Notes: generated by a model from the letters alone, not told the origin. A DNA stretch of 53,473 bases from Lachnospiraceae bacterium (GCA_017622795.1 JAGAQI010000014.1:1-53473), one strand, 5' to 3'; shown: positions 1-8,059, numbered from the stretch's first letter. Numbers and translations: made by a program.

Positions 1-203
1 GGTGTAAATAAGTTTCTCCGAATTTACTATGCACGAGTGATGGAACTCGAACAGTAAATCTATATTTATTATTATATATTTTCTTCAAATCCACAACCTG
101 TGGGTTTATTAAATTTACCCTTTTTTAGAGATTTGACCTTTTATATTTTTATCTGAAACTACTTGACATACATTAGCAAGATTTGCTTTAGTCGCAGTTG
201 CAC

Positions 204-268
204 GGTCAATAGTAAAAAAACGTCCTGCCGGAACATAAAGTTCCGCAAGACGCTTTTTACTATTGACC
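204..268 (-). terminator. Terminator-like inverted repeat reaching into the DUF2442 stop
   Basis: Arms of about 30 bases face each other around a five-base loop near 235-239. In the minus direction the hairpin starts with the last codons and stop of the DUF2442 gene, continues through a GC-rich core (GCGTCTTGCGGAAC against GTTCCGGCAGGACG) and is followed by a T-run. It is probably the terminator of the two-gene unit. The stem is unusual because it contains coding sequence. The stretch from 1 to 203 holds no gene I can support. Confidence 0.8.
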
Positions 269-517
269 TTTGCTTATTCGCGCATATTCATAAATTATAT
301 CACTTGGGAGATCAATATAATCATTCCAAAATACACAGGTTCTACTTTCATCCAATTGAACCAAGTCAAACAACCCCGGAATTTCCTTCAAAGCAGAATA
401 TCCTTCCAATGTGCGTATGTCTTCATTCATATCGTACATGCAATCTTTCCCATCATCAAAAATCACATGCAGATGATAATTTTCTGATACAGTTACACTC
501 TTTATTCTTGGAATCAT
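260..517 (-). CDS. DUF2442 family protein
   Basis: This 85-residue protein matches the DUF2442 family in length and pattern: a strand-rich N-terminus (PRIKSV then HVIFDDGK), an acidic central stretch, and a conserved end where the residues CVFWNDYIDLPSD lie. The start is the ATG at 517, which has AAGGAG just upstream; an ATG at 541 lies in frame but would place the ribosome site inside the coding region. It follows the DUF4160 gene by 24 bases on the same strand and probably shares its transcript. DUF4160 and DUF2442 genes are commonly found side by side, and such small pairs are often suspected of being toxin-antitoxin modules, but no activity can be read from the sequence. The final codons form one arm of the terminator hairpin. 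Confidence 0.85.
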   Translation of the reverse strand: MIPRIKSVTVSENYHLHVIFDDGKDCMYDMNEDIRTLEGYSALKEIPGLFDLVQLDESRTCVFWNDYIDLPSDIIYEYARISKGQ

Positions 518-541
518 ACTAAAGTCTCCTTTCTGCCACAC

Positions 542-793
542 TTATAGAGGTGGCAATTTTCTCAGTTTCTGGCTATCCCACATCTGCAACAAAGCCTGTT
601 GATTACGACTAAGCCATTCTTTTATCAGTCCTTGTGCTTTTATAGGCATGTCGCCTTCTGTCATTTCCATTGTTCTTAAATCGAAGATACCAACATACTC
701 CCCATACAACGCATGTATGTGACTTGGCTCATGTTCTTTTGGTTTAAAGAACATCTTAATGATAATTCCATAAAATCTACTAATTTCGGGCAC
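542..793 (-). CDS. DUF4160 family protein, GTG start
   Basis: This 83-residue protein has the DUF4160 signature: an N-terminal PEISRFYG followed by IIIKMFF, then HEPSHIHALYGEY, where the histidines and the glycine-tyrosine are the conserved core, and a C-terminal helix ending in WLSRNQQ and ALLQMW. I chose the GTG at 793 because GGAAAGGAG lies five bases upstream; the in-frame ATG at 814 has no ribosome site and would swallow this one. It is the first gene of a two-gene unit with the DUF2442 gene. A promoter with an 18-base spacer lies at 843-872. A role as half of a toxin-antitoxin-like pair is inference only. Confidence 0.85.
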   Translation of the reverse strand: MPEISRFYGIIIKMFFKPKEHEPSHIHALYGEYVGIFDLRTMEMTEGDMPIKAQGLIKEWLSRNQQALLQMWDSQKLRKLPPL

Positions 794-842
794 GTACTCT
801 CCTTTCCGTTGCACTTCCCGAAAGAAAACTCGTCACAGCTTT

Positions 843-872
843 ATTATATATCATATCCCTGCCTTCTGACAA
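843..872 (-). promoter_or_regulatory. Promoter of the DUF4160-DUF2442 unit
   Basis: Read on the minus strand, TTGTCA (867-872) is followed after 18 bases by TATAAT (843-848). The predicted start of transcription is about 40 bases upstream of the GTG start codon. Confidence 0.75.
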
Positions 873-904
873 TAACTTTTCGCCACATCCCATTCCTCTC
901 TATT

Positions 905-1310
905 CAGCCATACCCATCAGGAATCCTTTCCGCAAGCCATATACTACGATTTTTGCGCCCCATGTTTTCCGGGCGTTTTCTTTTAAACCCTCGCAGAAAG
1001 GCGCAGACTTTTCTCGGAGCGGCTTGCGTAGGATGTATAGATTTTCTCATATTCTGCCAAGCTTCCAGCAATTCGCAGACAAGACGTCTGCGAAAGGCAT
1101 AGCTGAGCCACGGATGGCGAATCCATGCCGGTTGCGTGGCACATAAAAACCGCCCTGCAGAATATGCAAGAAAATCATATATCCGAAGCTTGAAGCGAAG
1201 AGAAAAATCTGCACCTTTCTGCGACAATAAAAGGAAACGCCCCAGACGAATCTGGGGCGCTAAAATCCATATGTAGTTTACGCGAAAGGATTCTCAGATG
1301 GGTATGGCAG
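905..1310. repeat. Long inverted repeat copying the isomerase 3' end and terminator
   Basis: The left arm (about 905-1057) is an inverted, diverged copy of the right arm (about 1157-1310). The right arm contains the last codons of the isomerase gene, its stop codon, its terminator and about 60 further bases. Shared blocks include GCCATACCCATC, GAATCCTTTC, GCGCCCCA, TCGCAGAAAGG and CATATTCTGC, in the same order with small gaps. The centre (1060-1156) holds two further small hairpins, CGCAGAC/GTCTGCG at 1074-1092 and GCCACG/CGTGGC at about 1107-1140. This explains most of the gene-free stretch from 794 to 1277. Open frames on both strands here are by-products of the repeat. Confidence 0.85.
1226..1260 (-). 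terminator. Terminator of the isomerase gene
   Basis: In the minus direction a nine-pair stem (CGCCCCAGA against TCTGGGGCG) closes a three-base loop and is followed by a T-rich tail. It lies about 20 bases after the stop codon. A decayed copy of the same terminator lies in the opposite arm of the long inverted repeat near 956-985. Confidence 0.85.
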
Positions 1311-2762
1311 GCTCTTTGGCTGGTTGTAGCCGATTTCGTCGTAAGCCACGCCGATGTACTTAAGAACTTCGAAAATGGACTTTCCGAAGTGACCGAATGC
1401 AACTGCACCGTGGTGAGGATAATTCTTCTCAACCAGTACGTGACGGTAGAAGCGACCCATTTCCTTGATTGCAAATACACCGATAGCACCGAAGGACTTA
1501 GTTCTTACGTCAAGAACTTCACCCTCTGCAACATATGCACGAAGGATGTTATCAGAGGTGGACTGCAGACGGAAGAATGTGATATCGCCAGGAAGAATAT
1601 CGCCTTCCAACGTTCCGTTGGTAACTTCGATAGGAAGATTTCTTGCCATGATCTTCTGGTACTTCATCTCACAGAAAGCAAGCTTGCTGGAGCATGTGTT
1701 ACCGCAGTGGAAGCCCATAAAGGTATCCTTATGTGTATATGGGAACTTGCCTTCGATGGATTCCTTGTACATATCTGCAGGAACGGAGTTATTGATATCA
1801 AGTAAGGTAACTGCATCTTCACTTACGCAAGTACCGATGAACTCGGAAAGTACGCCGTAGATATCTACTTCACAGGATACAGGAATACCGCGGCCTGTGA
1901 GACGGCTGTTTACGTAACATGGTACGAAACCGAACTGAGTCTGGAATGCAGGCCAGCACTTACCGGCGATAGCAACGAACTGACGGCTGCCCTTGTTAGC
2001 TTCTACCCAGTCAAGAAGTGTGATTTCGTACTGAGCAAGCTTTTCAAGAACTTCAGGCTTCTTGTTGCCTGCGCCAAGTTCCTTAGCCATGTCTGCAGCA
2101 ACTTCCTTAATTCTTGGGTCACCTGCATGATTGTTGAACGCTTCGAACAGGTCGAGCTCGGAGTTTTCTTCGATTTCTACGCCAAGGTTGTAAAGCTGCT
2201 TGATAGGAGCGTTACATGCGAAGAAGTTCTTTGGTCTTGGACCGAAGGAGAAAATCTTTAAGTTAGCGAGGCCGTAGATTGCTCTTGCAATCGGAAGGAA
2301 CTCGTTAATCATATCTGCACATTCTTCCGCAGTACCTACAGGATACTCTGGGATGTATGCCTTTACGTTACGGAGTGCAAGGTTGTAGCTTGCGTTTAAC
2401 ATACCGCAGTATGCATCGCCACGGCCGTCAAGTAAGTCAGCCTGGGATTCTTCTGCTGCTGCCACAAACATCTTAGGACCGTCGAACTTTTCTGCGAGCA
2501 TGGTCTCGGAAATTTCAGGACCGAAGTTACCAAGGTATACGCAAAGTGCGTTACAACCTGCTGCCTTGATGTCTTCTAATGCCTGCTGCATATGTATTTC
2601 ACTTTCTACGATACAAACAGGACACTCATAAATGTCTGCTGCATCATACTTTGCAGCGTATGCTGCTACAAGTGCCTTTCTTCTGTTTACAGCCAGGGAC
2701 TCTGGGAAACAGTCACGGCTTACTGCAACGATACCGATTTTCATTTTTGGTACATTGTTCAT
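1278..2762 (-). CDS. L-fucose/L-arabinose isomerase family protein
   Basis: This 494-residue cytoplasmic protein belongs to the ketol isomerase superfamily that includes L-fucose isomerase and L-arabinose isomerase. The N-terminal Rossmann-like domain begins at MKIGIVAVSRDC, the middle domain carries ALCVYLGNFGPE, and the C-terminal active-site region has CEVDIYGVLSE, LLDINNS and HHGAVAFGHFG, which supply the glutamate, aspartate and histidine ligands for the divalent metal. The true substrate cannot be fixed by eye, so no symbol is given. The start at 2762 is supported by AAGGAGG eight bases upstream. The gene is monocistronic, with its own promoter and terminator. Its last codons are duplicated in inverted orientation at about 905-935. 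Confidence 0.85.
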   Translation of the reverse strand: MNNVPKMKIGIVAVSRDCFPESLAVNRRKALVAAYAAKYDAADIYECPVCIVESEIHMQQALEDIKAAGCNALCVYLGNFGPEISETMLAEKFDGPKMFVAAAEESQADLLDGRGDAYCGMLNASYNLALRNVKAYIPEYPVGTAEECADMINEFLPIARAIYGLANLKIFSFGPRPKNFFACNAPIKQLYNLGVEIEENSELDLFEAFNNHAGDPRIKEVAADMAKELGAGNKKPEVLEKLAQYEITLLDWVEANKGSRQFVAIAGKCWPAFQTQFGFVPCYVNSRLTGRGIPVSCEVDIYGVLSEFIGTCVSEDAVTLLDINNSVPADMYKESIEGKFPYTHKDTFMGFHCGNTCSSKLAFCEMKYQKIMARNLPIEVTNGTLEGDILPGDITFFRLQSTSDNILRAYVAEGEVLDVRTKSFGAIGVFAIKEMGRFYRHVLVEKNYPHHGAVAFGHFGKSIFEVLKYIGVAYDEIGYNQPKSLPYPSENPFA

Positions 2763-2870
2763 TGTAAAACCCTCCTTAAAATTTTTCTCATGCGAGTTTC
2801 TTTTGAGAAAATTTCTCTATAATAACTGTACTTCAAACCGGCTGAAAAAAATACCGCCTGAATTATATTA

Positions 2871-2899
2871 ATTTTATCGCGATTTTTCTACCCTGTCAA
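2871..2899 (-). promoter_or_regulatory. Promoter of the isomerase gene
   Basis: On the minus strand TTGACA (2894-2899) is separated by 17 bases from TAAAAT (2871-2876). A TCGCGA palindrome touches the upstream edge of the -10 box and might be an operator half-site. The rest of the leader holds no riboswitch that I recognise. Confidence 0.8.
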
Positions 2900-2980
2900 C
2901 GAGATAAACGGCTACTTACTTCTCAAATATTGCTATAAAAAACTTTCTAAAAAAATTTTTGTAATTTTTCCAAAAAGTAC

Positions 2981-3009
2981 TTGCAATTTTTGAATTCATG
3001 TCGTATAAT
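2981..3009 (+). promoter_or_regulatory. Promoter of tRNA-Gln
   Basis: TTGCAA (2981-2986), a 17-base spacer and TATAAT (3004-3009) lie 31 bases upstream of the tRNA. Confidence 0.8.
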
Positions 3010-3040
3010 ATCATTCGTGTCGAGGACATACTAAATACAT

Positions 3041-3112
3041 AGGGCTATCGCCAAACGGTAAGGCAACGGACTCTGACTCCGTCATCTCAAGGTTCGAATC
3101 CTTGTAGCCCTG
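3041..3112 (+). tRNA. tRNA-Gln (anticodon CUG)
   Basis: The cloverleaf is complete: a seven-pair acceptor stem (AGGGCTA with TAGCCCT), a D-arm with GGTAAGG, an anticodon arm ACGGA-CTCTGAC-TCCGT whose loop carries CTG, and a T-arm CAAGG-TTCGAAT-CCTTG. The discriminator is G and the CCA end is not encoded. It stands alone with its own promoter and terminator. Confidence 0.95.
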
Positions 3113-3117
3113 CTCTT

Positions 3118-3146
3118 AACTCAGCAGAATCTGCTGAGTTTTTTGT
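3118..3146 (+). terminator. Terminator of tRNA-Gln
   Basis: A perfect stem (AACTCAGCAG with CTGCTGAGTT) closes a three-base loop and is followed by a T-run. Confidence 0.9.
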
Positions 3147-3164
3147 TTTCTGAAATACCCTTAT

Positions 3165-3207
3165 ACAAAAACAAACAGCAGGCACGAATCACTTCATGCC
3201 CGCTGTT
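3165..3207 (-). terminator. Terminator of the oxidoreductase operon
   Basis: Read on the minus strand, AACAGC and GGCATGAA pair with ATTCGTGCC and GCTGTT, with a single bulge, followed by TTTGTTTTTG. It lies 13 bases after the oxidoreductase stop codon. Confidence 0.85.
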
Positions 3208-3220
3208 ATTTTTTTACTGT

Positions 3221-4387
3221 TTATCTTCTCCAGCTCTGATCCATCTTCGCCGTAATTTCTACCACGTTATCCTTTTTCTTGGAAGCCTGCACTCTCTTCT
3301 GAAGCTCCTCGTAATATAAATCTTCATCAAAAGGAAGCTCCACAATCTTTCCGGTAAATGCGGATAAATGCATGGCGTTGGAAAGCATAACACCGTTAAT
3401 GCCTTCTGCACCGTCTGCCACCATCGGGGTTCCTTCTAAGATTGCCTTACCCCAGGCATTGATCACACCTACATGCTGCGGATTTTCGCCGTCTGTCTCA
3501 GGGTCATATTCCTCTGTCTTCGGATAACCGAACGGAGAAGTACAGGTCTTGGTAAATTCAGGCTCTGACATTTCAAACTCCCAAACATGCAGTCTGTTGT
3601 GCTCTACCAGAAGCTTTGCCTTGTCCATCTGAACCTCAAAACGGTTGCTTCCGCAGGCATCGCCGGTGGTGGTGATAAAGGTACCGGTTGCGCCGTTTTC
3701 ATATTCCACGAAGCAGGTTACATCATCTTCTACCTCAATATCGTGCCACTGGCCAAACTTCATGTTGGCATACACCTTCTTTGGCATGCCGCAAATCCAC
3801 TGCCACATATCTAACTGGTGAGGGCTCTGGTTTAATAAAACACCGCCGCCTTCGCCTGCCCAGGTAGCTCTCCAGCTGCCGGAATCATAATATACCTGCG
3901 GACGGTACCAGTCAGTAATAATCCAGTTGGTTCTGCGGATGTTACCGTACTTACCGGACTGAACCAGTTCTCTCATCTTTCTGTATACACAGTTGGTTCT
4001 CTGATTGAACATTACACCAAACTTTACTTCCGGATGGGCAGCTGCACACTCATTCATTTCACGGATCTGCTTGGTATAAACGCCTGCCGGCTTATCAATC
4101 ATTACGTGTATGCCGCGCTTGATGCATTCGATAGCATAGTGTGGATGGTCATAGTGCGGTGTTTCTACCATGCAGGCATCTAACATACCGCTGTCTAACA
4201 TTTCTTCCGCGGTGGTAAAAATCTTTACACTTTCATTTAAATTTTCCTTTGCCCAATTCTGACGCTTTGGACTGATATCTGCTACAGCCACCAGTTCAAA
4301 GTCCGGACATTCGCCGTTTGTTACCTTGGTTGCATAATTAGAACCCATGTTACCGATACCGATAATACCTAATTTAATTTTTCCCAT
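3221..4387 (-). CDS. Gfo/Idh/MocA family oxidoreductase
   Basis: This 388-residue protein is an NAD(P)-dependent sugar or inositol dehydrogenase-like enzyme. The N-terminal Rossmann fold shows the dinucleotide motif GIIGIGNMGSNYA (residues 7-19), and the family signature lysine-proline occurs in MIDKPAG near residue 97. The central sheet domain contains GEGGGVLLNQSPHQLD, with the aspartate and histidine used in catalysis by the family, followed by a region lining the sugar site. The second gene of an operon, it follows the TIM-barrel isomerase by 23 bases and has AAAGGAG before its start. The pairing of such an oxidoreductase with a xylose-isomerase-like protein under an AraC regulator is typical of loci for oxidised or unusual sugars. 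The substrate is unknown. Confidence 0.9.
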   Translation of the reverse strand: MGKIKLGIIGIGNMGSNYATKVTNGECPDFELVAVADISPKRQNWAKENLNESVKIFTTAEEMLDSGMLDACMVETPHYDHPHYAIECIKRGIHVMIDKPAGVYTKQIREMNECAAAHPEVKFGVMFNQRTNCVYRKMRELVQSGKYGNIRRTNWIITDWYRPQVYYDSGSWRATWAGEGGGVLLNQSPHQLDMWQWICGMPKKVYANMKFGQWHDIEVEDDVTCFVEYENGATGTFITTTGDACGSNRFEVQMDKAKLLVEHNRLHVWEFEMSEPEFTKTCTSPFGYPKTEEYDPETDGENPQHVGVINAWGKAILEGTPMVADGAEGINGVMLSNAMHLSAFTGKIVELPFDEDLYYEELQKRVQASKKKDNVVEITAKMDQSWRR

Positions 4388-4410
4388 GATACTTCTCCTT
4401 TAATTATTCT

Positions 4411-5250
4411 CTATAACAGCGCCTTTAACGCATTACATGCCACATCAAATGCCGTATCCGCATCCGGATATTTATATTCCGCAACCTGCAGTTCCCTGTC
4501 CTTTGCTTCTAATTCACGAAGTCCCTCGAACACAGTAAGGTGTGGCTCGATGGTTACGTTTCTTCCACCCTGTGCATAGAACGCATCCACAATTTTCTGT
4601 AAATTTCCGATACCGGCTCCCGCAGGCACTACCATGCCGCTTGCCTTGGCATCCTTAATATGTAAGTACTTGATGTACGGATGGAGCATTTCCCATGCCT
4701 CTAAGGTATCCTGGCCGCACTGGATAAAGTTCGCCGGGTCAAAAATGCCTTTCAGCTCCGGTACCTCTTTATGAATCTCCAGGCAACGCTTTGCAACGTC
4801 ACCGTAAATATCCTTTTCGTTTTCGTGGCATAAATCAATGCCGCTGTCCTTTGCCTCCTCTACCATTGCCTTTAACCGGCGGATTACCTCGTCATGATAC
4901 TTTTCCGGTTCTTCATTGCCCGGCATAAAGAAAGAAAACAGGCGGATGTTGTTACATTCCAATACTTTGGCAACTTCTAACGTGTGTTTGAACTTTTTCA
5001 GGTGAGCTTCAAAATCATCACCGATACCGATTTTTCCGATAGGAGAACCAATGGACCAAACCTTAAGTCCTGCTGCCTCCATTTTTTCATGCACTTCCTT
5101 AGCCTTTTCCAATGTGATATCCGATACATTTGTGCCGTCTACATTACGGATTTCCAACCCCTGTAAACCATTGCGCTTCATGGCAATAATCTGCTTGTCA
5201 ATGCTTCCGGATGCTTCATCCGCAAACGCATATACATTCATAGTTTTCAT
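4411..5250 (-). CDS. Sugar phosphate isomerase/epimerase (TIM barrel)
   Basis: This 279-residue protein has the AP-endonuclease-2-like TIM barrel of sugar isomerases and epimerases. Metal ligand positions are visible as CHENEKDIYGD (glutamate after strand four), GIFDPANFIQCG (aspartate), YLHIKDA (histidine and aspartate) and TIEPHL (glutamate). It starts at 5250 with ATGAAAACTATG; the in-frame second ATG at 5241 is possible. It is the first gene of the operon with the oxidoreductase, has its own promoter at 5298-5325 and faces away from the AraC regulator gene. Together these suggest inducible breakdown of a sugar or polyol, but the compound cannot be named. Confidence 0.88.
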   Translation of the reverse strand: MKTMNVYAFADEASGSIDKQIIAMKRNGLQGLEIRNVDGTNVSDITLEKAKEVHEKMEAAGLKVWSIGSPIGKIGIGDDFEAHLKKFKHTLEVAKVLECNNIRLFSFFMPGNEEPEKYHDEVIRRLKAMVEEAKDSGIDLCHENEKDIYGDVAKRCLEIHKEVPELKGIFDPANFIQCGQDTLEAWEMLHPYIKYLHIKDAKASGMVVPAGAGIGNLQKIVDAFYAQGGRNVTIEPHLTVFEGLRELEAKDRELQVAEYKYPDADTAFDVACNALKALL

Positions 5251-5297
5251 AAATTTCCTACCTTTCCGGTGTTACCCATTCTCCTTGTGATACTTCC

Positions 5298-5325
5298 AGT
5301 ATACAATGTATATTTTTAATTACAA
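5298..5325 (-). promoter_or_regulatory. Promoter of the isomerase-oxidoreductase operon
   Basis: On the minus strand TTGTAA (5320-5325) and TATACT (5298-5303) are 16 bases apart. The spacer to the divergent AraC promoter is AT-rich, with repeated AATTACAATTACAAT that could be the AraC-protein site. Confidence 0.65.
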
Positions 5326-5348
5326 TTACAATAAAACACATATTTATA

Positions 5349-5377
5349 TTGCAAAAATAAACATTTTCGCTTATGCT
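5349..5377 (+). promoter_or_regulatory. Promoter of the AraC-family gene
   Basis: TTGCAA (5349-5354), 17 bases, TATGCT (5372-5377), followed by AAGGAGG directly before the start codon. Confidence 0.7.
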
Positions 5378-5398
5378 AAGTCTAAGGAGGACTGATTC

Positions 5399-6208
5399 AT
5401 GAATTATACTATTTCAAGTGCGCAGATGACAACCGAATCCCCGGAAATCGGCAACGCTGTCATGCACAGTCATGATGTCTACGAAATTTATCTTTTCTTA
5501 GAAGGAAAAGCGGATTATCTGGTGGAAGGAAACAAGTACCGGTTACGCAAAGGGGATGTTATGCTGATGCGCCGTGGTGAGCTTCACATTAACAGCATCC
5601 GTGGCGAAGGAACCTACCGGCGAATGTATGTAAATTTTGATATTACAGAACTGTTGGCTGAAACCGGAAACCTGGCCCTGCTGGATATGTTTGATAAGCG
5701 CTCCTTAGGAGAATACAACCACTATTCCGCCAAGGAATTTCCCGAGAACCACTGGCAGGAGCTTTTACAGGCCATCTGTAGTTCCACCGATAAGGCAGAA
5801 AAACTATGCTATCTGCTACCTTTGCTGCAGGAGTTGAATCGCAATTTCTCCGTGCTTTCCCTTTCCTCCGCCGGAAGCGGGCACAATATCGTAGCAGAAA
5901 TCTGCCGCTATATTAATGCAGACCTTTCTCAGGACCTCTCCCTGGAACACCTGGCCGACAAGTTTTATCTCAGCAAAACCCACTTAAACAGACTGTTTAA
6001 AACCAATGTGGGCACCACTGCCGGGCAATACATCCGGTTGAAGCGCCTGTATCTGGCTAAAGAATATATCCAAAAAGGGGTACAGCCTACGGAACTCTAT
6101 ACCCGTTGCGGATTCCATGACTATACCACCTTTTATCGCGCATTTAAACAACAGTTTTCCCAGTCCCCGAAAGAACTTTGGACCATTATTCATAAAACAC
6201 TTTCATAA
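5399..6208 (+). CDS. AraC family transcriptional regulator
   Basis: This 269-residue protein has an N-terminal cupin-like ligand domain (residues about 15-110, with HSHDVYEIYLFLEGKADY and RKGDVMLMRRGELH) and a C-terminal AraC double helix-turn-helix domain (about 168-266, with LEHLADKFYLSKTHLNRLFK and CGFHDYTTFYRAFKQQF). It is divergent from the isomerase-oxidoreductase operon and probably controls it in response to a sugar. The ribosome site AAGGAGG lies before the ATG at 5399. Its 3' end overlaps the last 23 bases of the convergent broken gene at 6186-6736. Confidence 0.92.
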   Translation: MNYTISSAQMTTESPEIGNAVMHSHDVYEIYLFLEGKADYLVEGNKYRLRKGDVMLMRRGELHINSIRGEGTYRRMYVNFDITELLAETGNLALLDMFDKRSLGEYNHYSAKEFPENHWQELLQAICSSTDKAEKLCYLLPLLQELNRNFSVLSLSSAGSGHNIVAEICRYINADLSQDLSLEHLADKFYLSKTHLNRLFKTNVGTTAGQYIRLKRLYLAKEYIQKGVQPTELYTRCGFHDYTTFYRAFKQQFSQSPKELWTIIHKTLS

Positions 6209-6736
6209 CAATTCCCTGAGGATAATCACCAAAGCGCTTTCCGAACAGGGTTATACCGCCTTTCGTTGCAGAATGATCCTCACAGGATATTTTAAACTTG
6301 ATAAATCCTTCTTCCTCTGCATCCTGCAGAACATCGGAAATGGTATAAGCAGACGTTTCCAGACCATTGATGCAGGTTCCTGTTTCGGTAATACTTATGT
6401 TAATCTGCTCTCCGTACTGTCCGTAATACCACCATTCCGGAGTAAACTTTCCTTTGTGCTCGGCAAATTCTCCGGGAGTTGTGTATCTGCCCAATAACCG
6501 GTCATGGTTATAAAAATCAATATCCGTCGGGAAGTCCCTTGCTATAAACGGGTCTTCTCCGGATATTTAAAATAATCCGGTACATCAAATTCAAACAGCG
6601 GCTGGTTTAAATCACACATTCCGCAGGTTGAATTGATTTTACAGCTGCTGTACTGTCCTATGTTTAATTCCAGTTGCTCATATTTTCCTATCAATGTTTT
6701 ATCTAATAAGTCAATTACTACCTTCGATTCCCCCAA
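6186..6736 (-). pseudogene. Frameshifted gene of unknown function
   Basis: Two minus-strand reading frames (6736 to 6542 and then 6494 to 6186) join if one base is restored near 6549-6553. With an extra G the sequence reads GAG AAG GAC CCG, and the second frame continues without a stop from the break through ARDFPTDIDFYNHD into GRYTTPGEF. The frame after the break has normal coding character, which argues that the gap at 6495-6541 is coding. The upstream end has only a TTG candidate start without a ribosome site, so the gene may also lack its true 5' end. The restored product would be about 180 residues with conserved-looking aromatics (FTPEWWYYGQYG). I do not recognise the family. A sequencing error could equally explain the break. 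Confidence 0.6.
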
Positions 6737-6788
6737 GGAACAAAAATAAAATTAAGAAATCTCCCCTATTCGTATACAAAGCAAAAAA

Positions 6789-6818
6789 GGCCGTGATGCT
6801 AACTACAGCATCACGGTC
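6789..6818 (-). terminator. Bidirectional terminator after deoB
   Basis: A stem of ten or more pairs (CCGTGATGCT with AGCATCACGG) has T-runs on both sides. In the minus direction it closes the phosphopentomutase gene, 15 bases after its stop. Confidence 0.88.
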
Positions 6819-6832
6819 TTTTTTATCCTTCT

Positions 6833-7999
6833 TTATCTCACAATTTCCTTCAAATAGCTTTCTCCCGCAATTTCACCGGTTACTCCTAAATATTCCATAA
6901 TGGTTTTTCCGGTATCGGAAAAGCTGTAACGGGTTCCCTTATGGCCCGGCCATACCTTTTTACCGATAACGATTACCGGCACATGCTCACGGGAATGATC
7001 CGTAGACGGAGTTCCCGGGTCACAGCCATGGTCTGCAGTAATAATCAGCAAATCATCCTTTTTCAGTTCTGCCACCAACTCCGGCAGTCTTTCATCGAAA
7101 TAGGACAACGCCTTTGCATAACCGTCCACATCGTTTCTGTGGCCATAGGTCATATCAAAATCCACCAGATTTACAAAGCACAGACCTTCAAACTCTTCCT
7201 TCATCCATTCCAGTGTCTTGTTGATACCGTCTTCATTATTTACCGTGCGGACACTTCTTGTAATGCCGCTGCCCACAAAAATATCGTTAATCTTTCCGAC
7301 GGCCCATACCTCTTTGCCCTGTTCGGAAATATAGTTTAGCATGGTCTTCTTTGGCGGAACCACGGAATAGTCGTGACGGCGGGAGGTTCTGGTATACGGA
7401 TGCTCTCCTTCAAACGGACGGGCAATGACACGGCCCACGCCATATTCTCCCACGCAAAGCTCTCTTGCAATTTCACAATAGCGGTACAGTTCCTCAATCG
7501 GCACCACCGCCTCATGCGCCGCAATCTGGAACACACTGTCCGCAGAGGTATACACAATCAGTGCACCGGTTTCCACGCTTTCCTTGCCGTAATCCTTAAT
7601 TACTTCCGTACCGGAATACGGCTTATTGCAGATAACCTTTCTTCCGGTCTTTTCTTCAAACGCCTTAATTAACTCTTCCGGAAAACCATTTGGAAAGGTC
7701 GGTAACGGACGCTCCGATTCAATACCGGAGATTTCCCAATGGCCAATGGTGGTATCCTTGCCCTTGGACGCTTCCGCCATACGGAGACAGGCCCCCCACG
7801 GTAAGGTGCAGGTCTTCTTTAAATCTCTGATTCCCTCTAACTCAAACAATCCGTAACGTTCCATATTCGGCATGGAAAAATGTACGCTTTTTGCACAGGA
7901 ACGGACGGTATTGCTGCCTGCATCCCCATATTCTGCGGAATCCGGCATTTCACCGATGCCCACACTGTCAAGTACAATCAAAAATACTCTCTTTGCCAT
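6833..7999 (-). CDS. deoB: Phosphopentomutase
   Basis: This 388-residue cytoplasmic enzyme interconverts ribose 1-phosphate (or deoxyribose 1-phosphate) and the 5-phosphate, linking nucleoside salvage to central metabolism. It is an alkaline-phosphatase-superfamily enzyme with two metal ions: the N-terminal metal motif is LDSVGIGEMPDS, the central cap domain includes TIGHWE, and the C-terminal ligands occur in ITADHGCDPGTPSTDHSREH. The start is the ATG at 7999, which has AAGGAGG eight bases upstream; an upstream in-frame ATG at 8065 lacks one. Length fits the family. It is transcribed alone and is divergent from the PAP2 gene. Confidence 0.96.
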   Translation of the reverse strand: MAKRVFLIVLDSVGIGEMPDSAEYGDAGSNTVRSCAKSVHFSMPNMERYGLFELEGIRDLKKTCTLPWGACLRMAEASKGKDTTIGHWEISGIESERPLPTFPNGFPEELIKAFEEKTGRKVICNKPYSGTEVIKDYGKESVETGALIVYTSADSVFQIAAHEAVVPIEELYRYCEIARELCVGEYGVGRVIARPFEGEHPYTRTSRRHDYSVVPPKKTMLNYISEQGKEVWAVGKINDIFVGSGITRSVRTVNNEDGINKTLEWMKEEFEGLCFVNLVDFDMTYGHRNDVDGYAKALSYFDERLPELVAELKKDDLLIITADHGCDPGTPSTDHSREHVPVIVIGKKVWPGHKGTRYSFSDTGKTIMEYLGVTGEIAGESYLKEIVR

Positions 8000-8059
8000 A
8001 GAATCTTCCTCCTTCTCTCTTTCAAACATTAATTTTTCCTTAAAAATCACGGATTCAAA

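Noticed and set aside
1-203. A gene or RNA at the left edge
   Set aside because: Only short AT-rich sequence and a small CCACA/TGTGG inverted repeat near 93-105 are visible, without support for a gene.
713-1227. Open reading frames on both strands between the DUF4160 gene and the isomerase gene
   Set aside because: They run through the arms of the inverted repeat, lack ribosome sites and show no protein-like pattern; they arise from the palindromic sequence.
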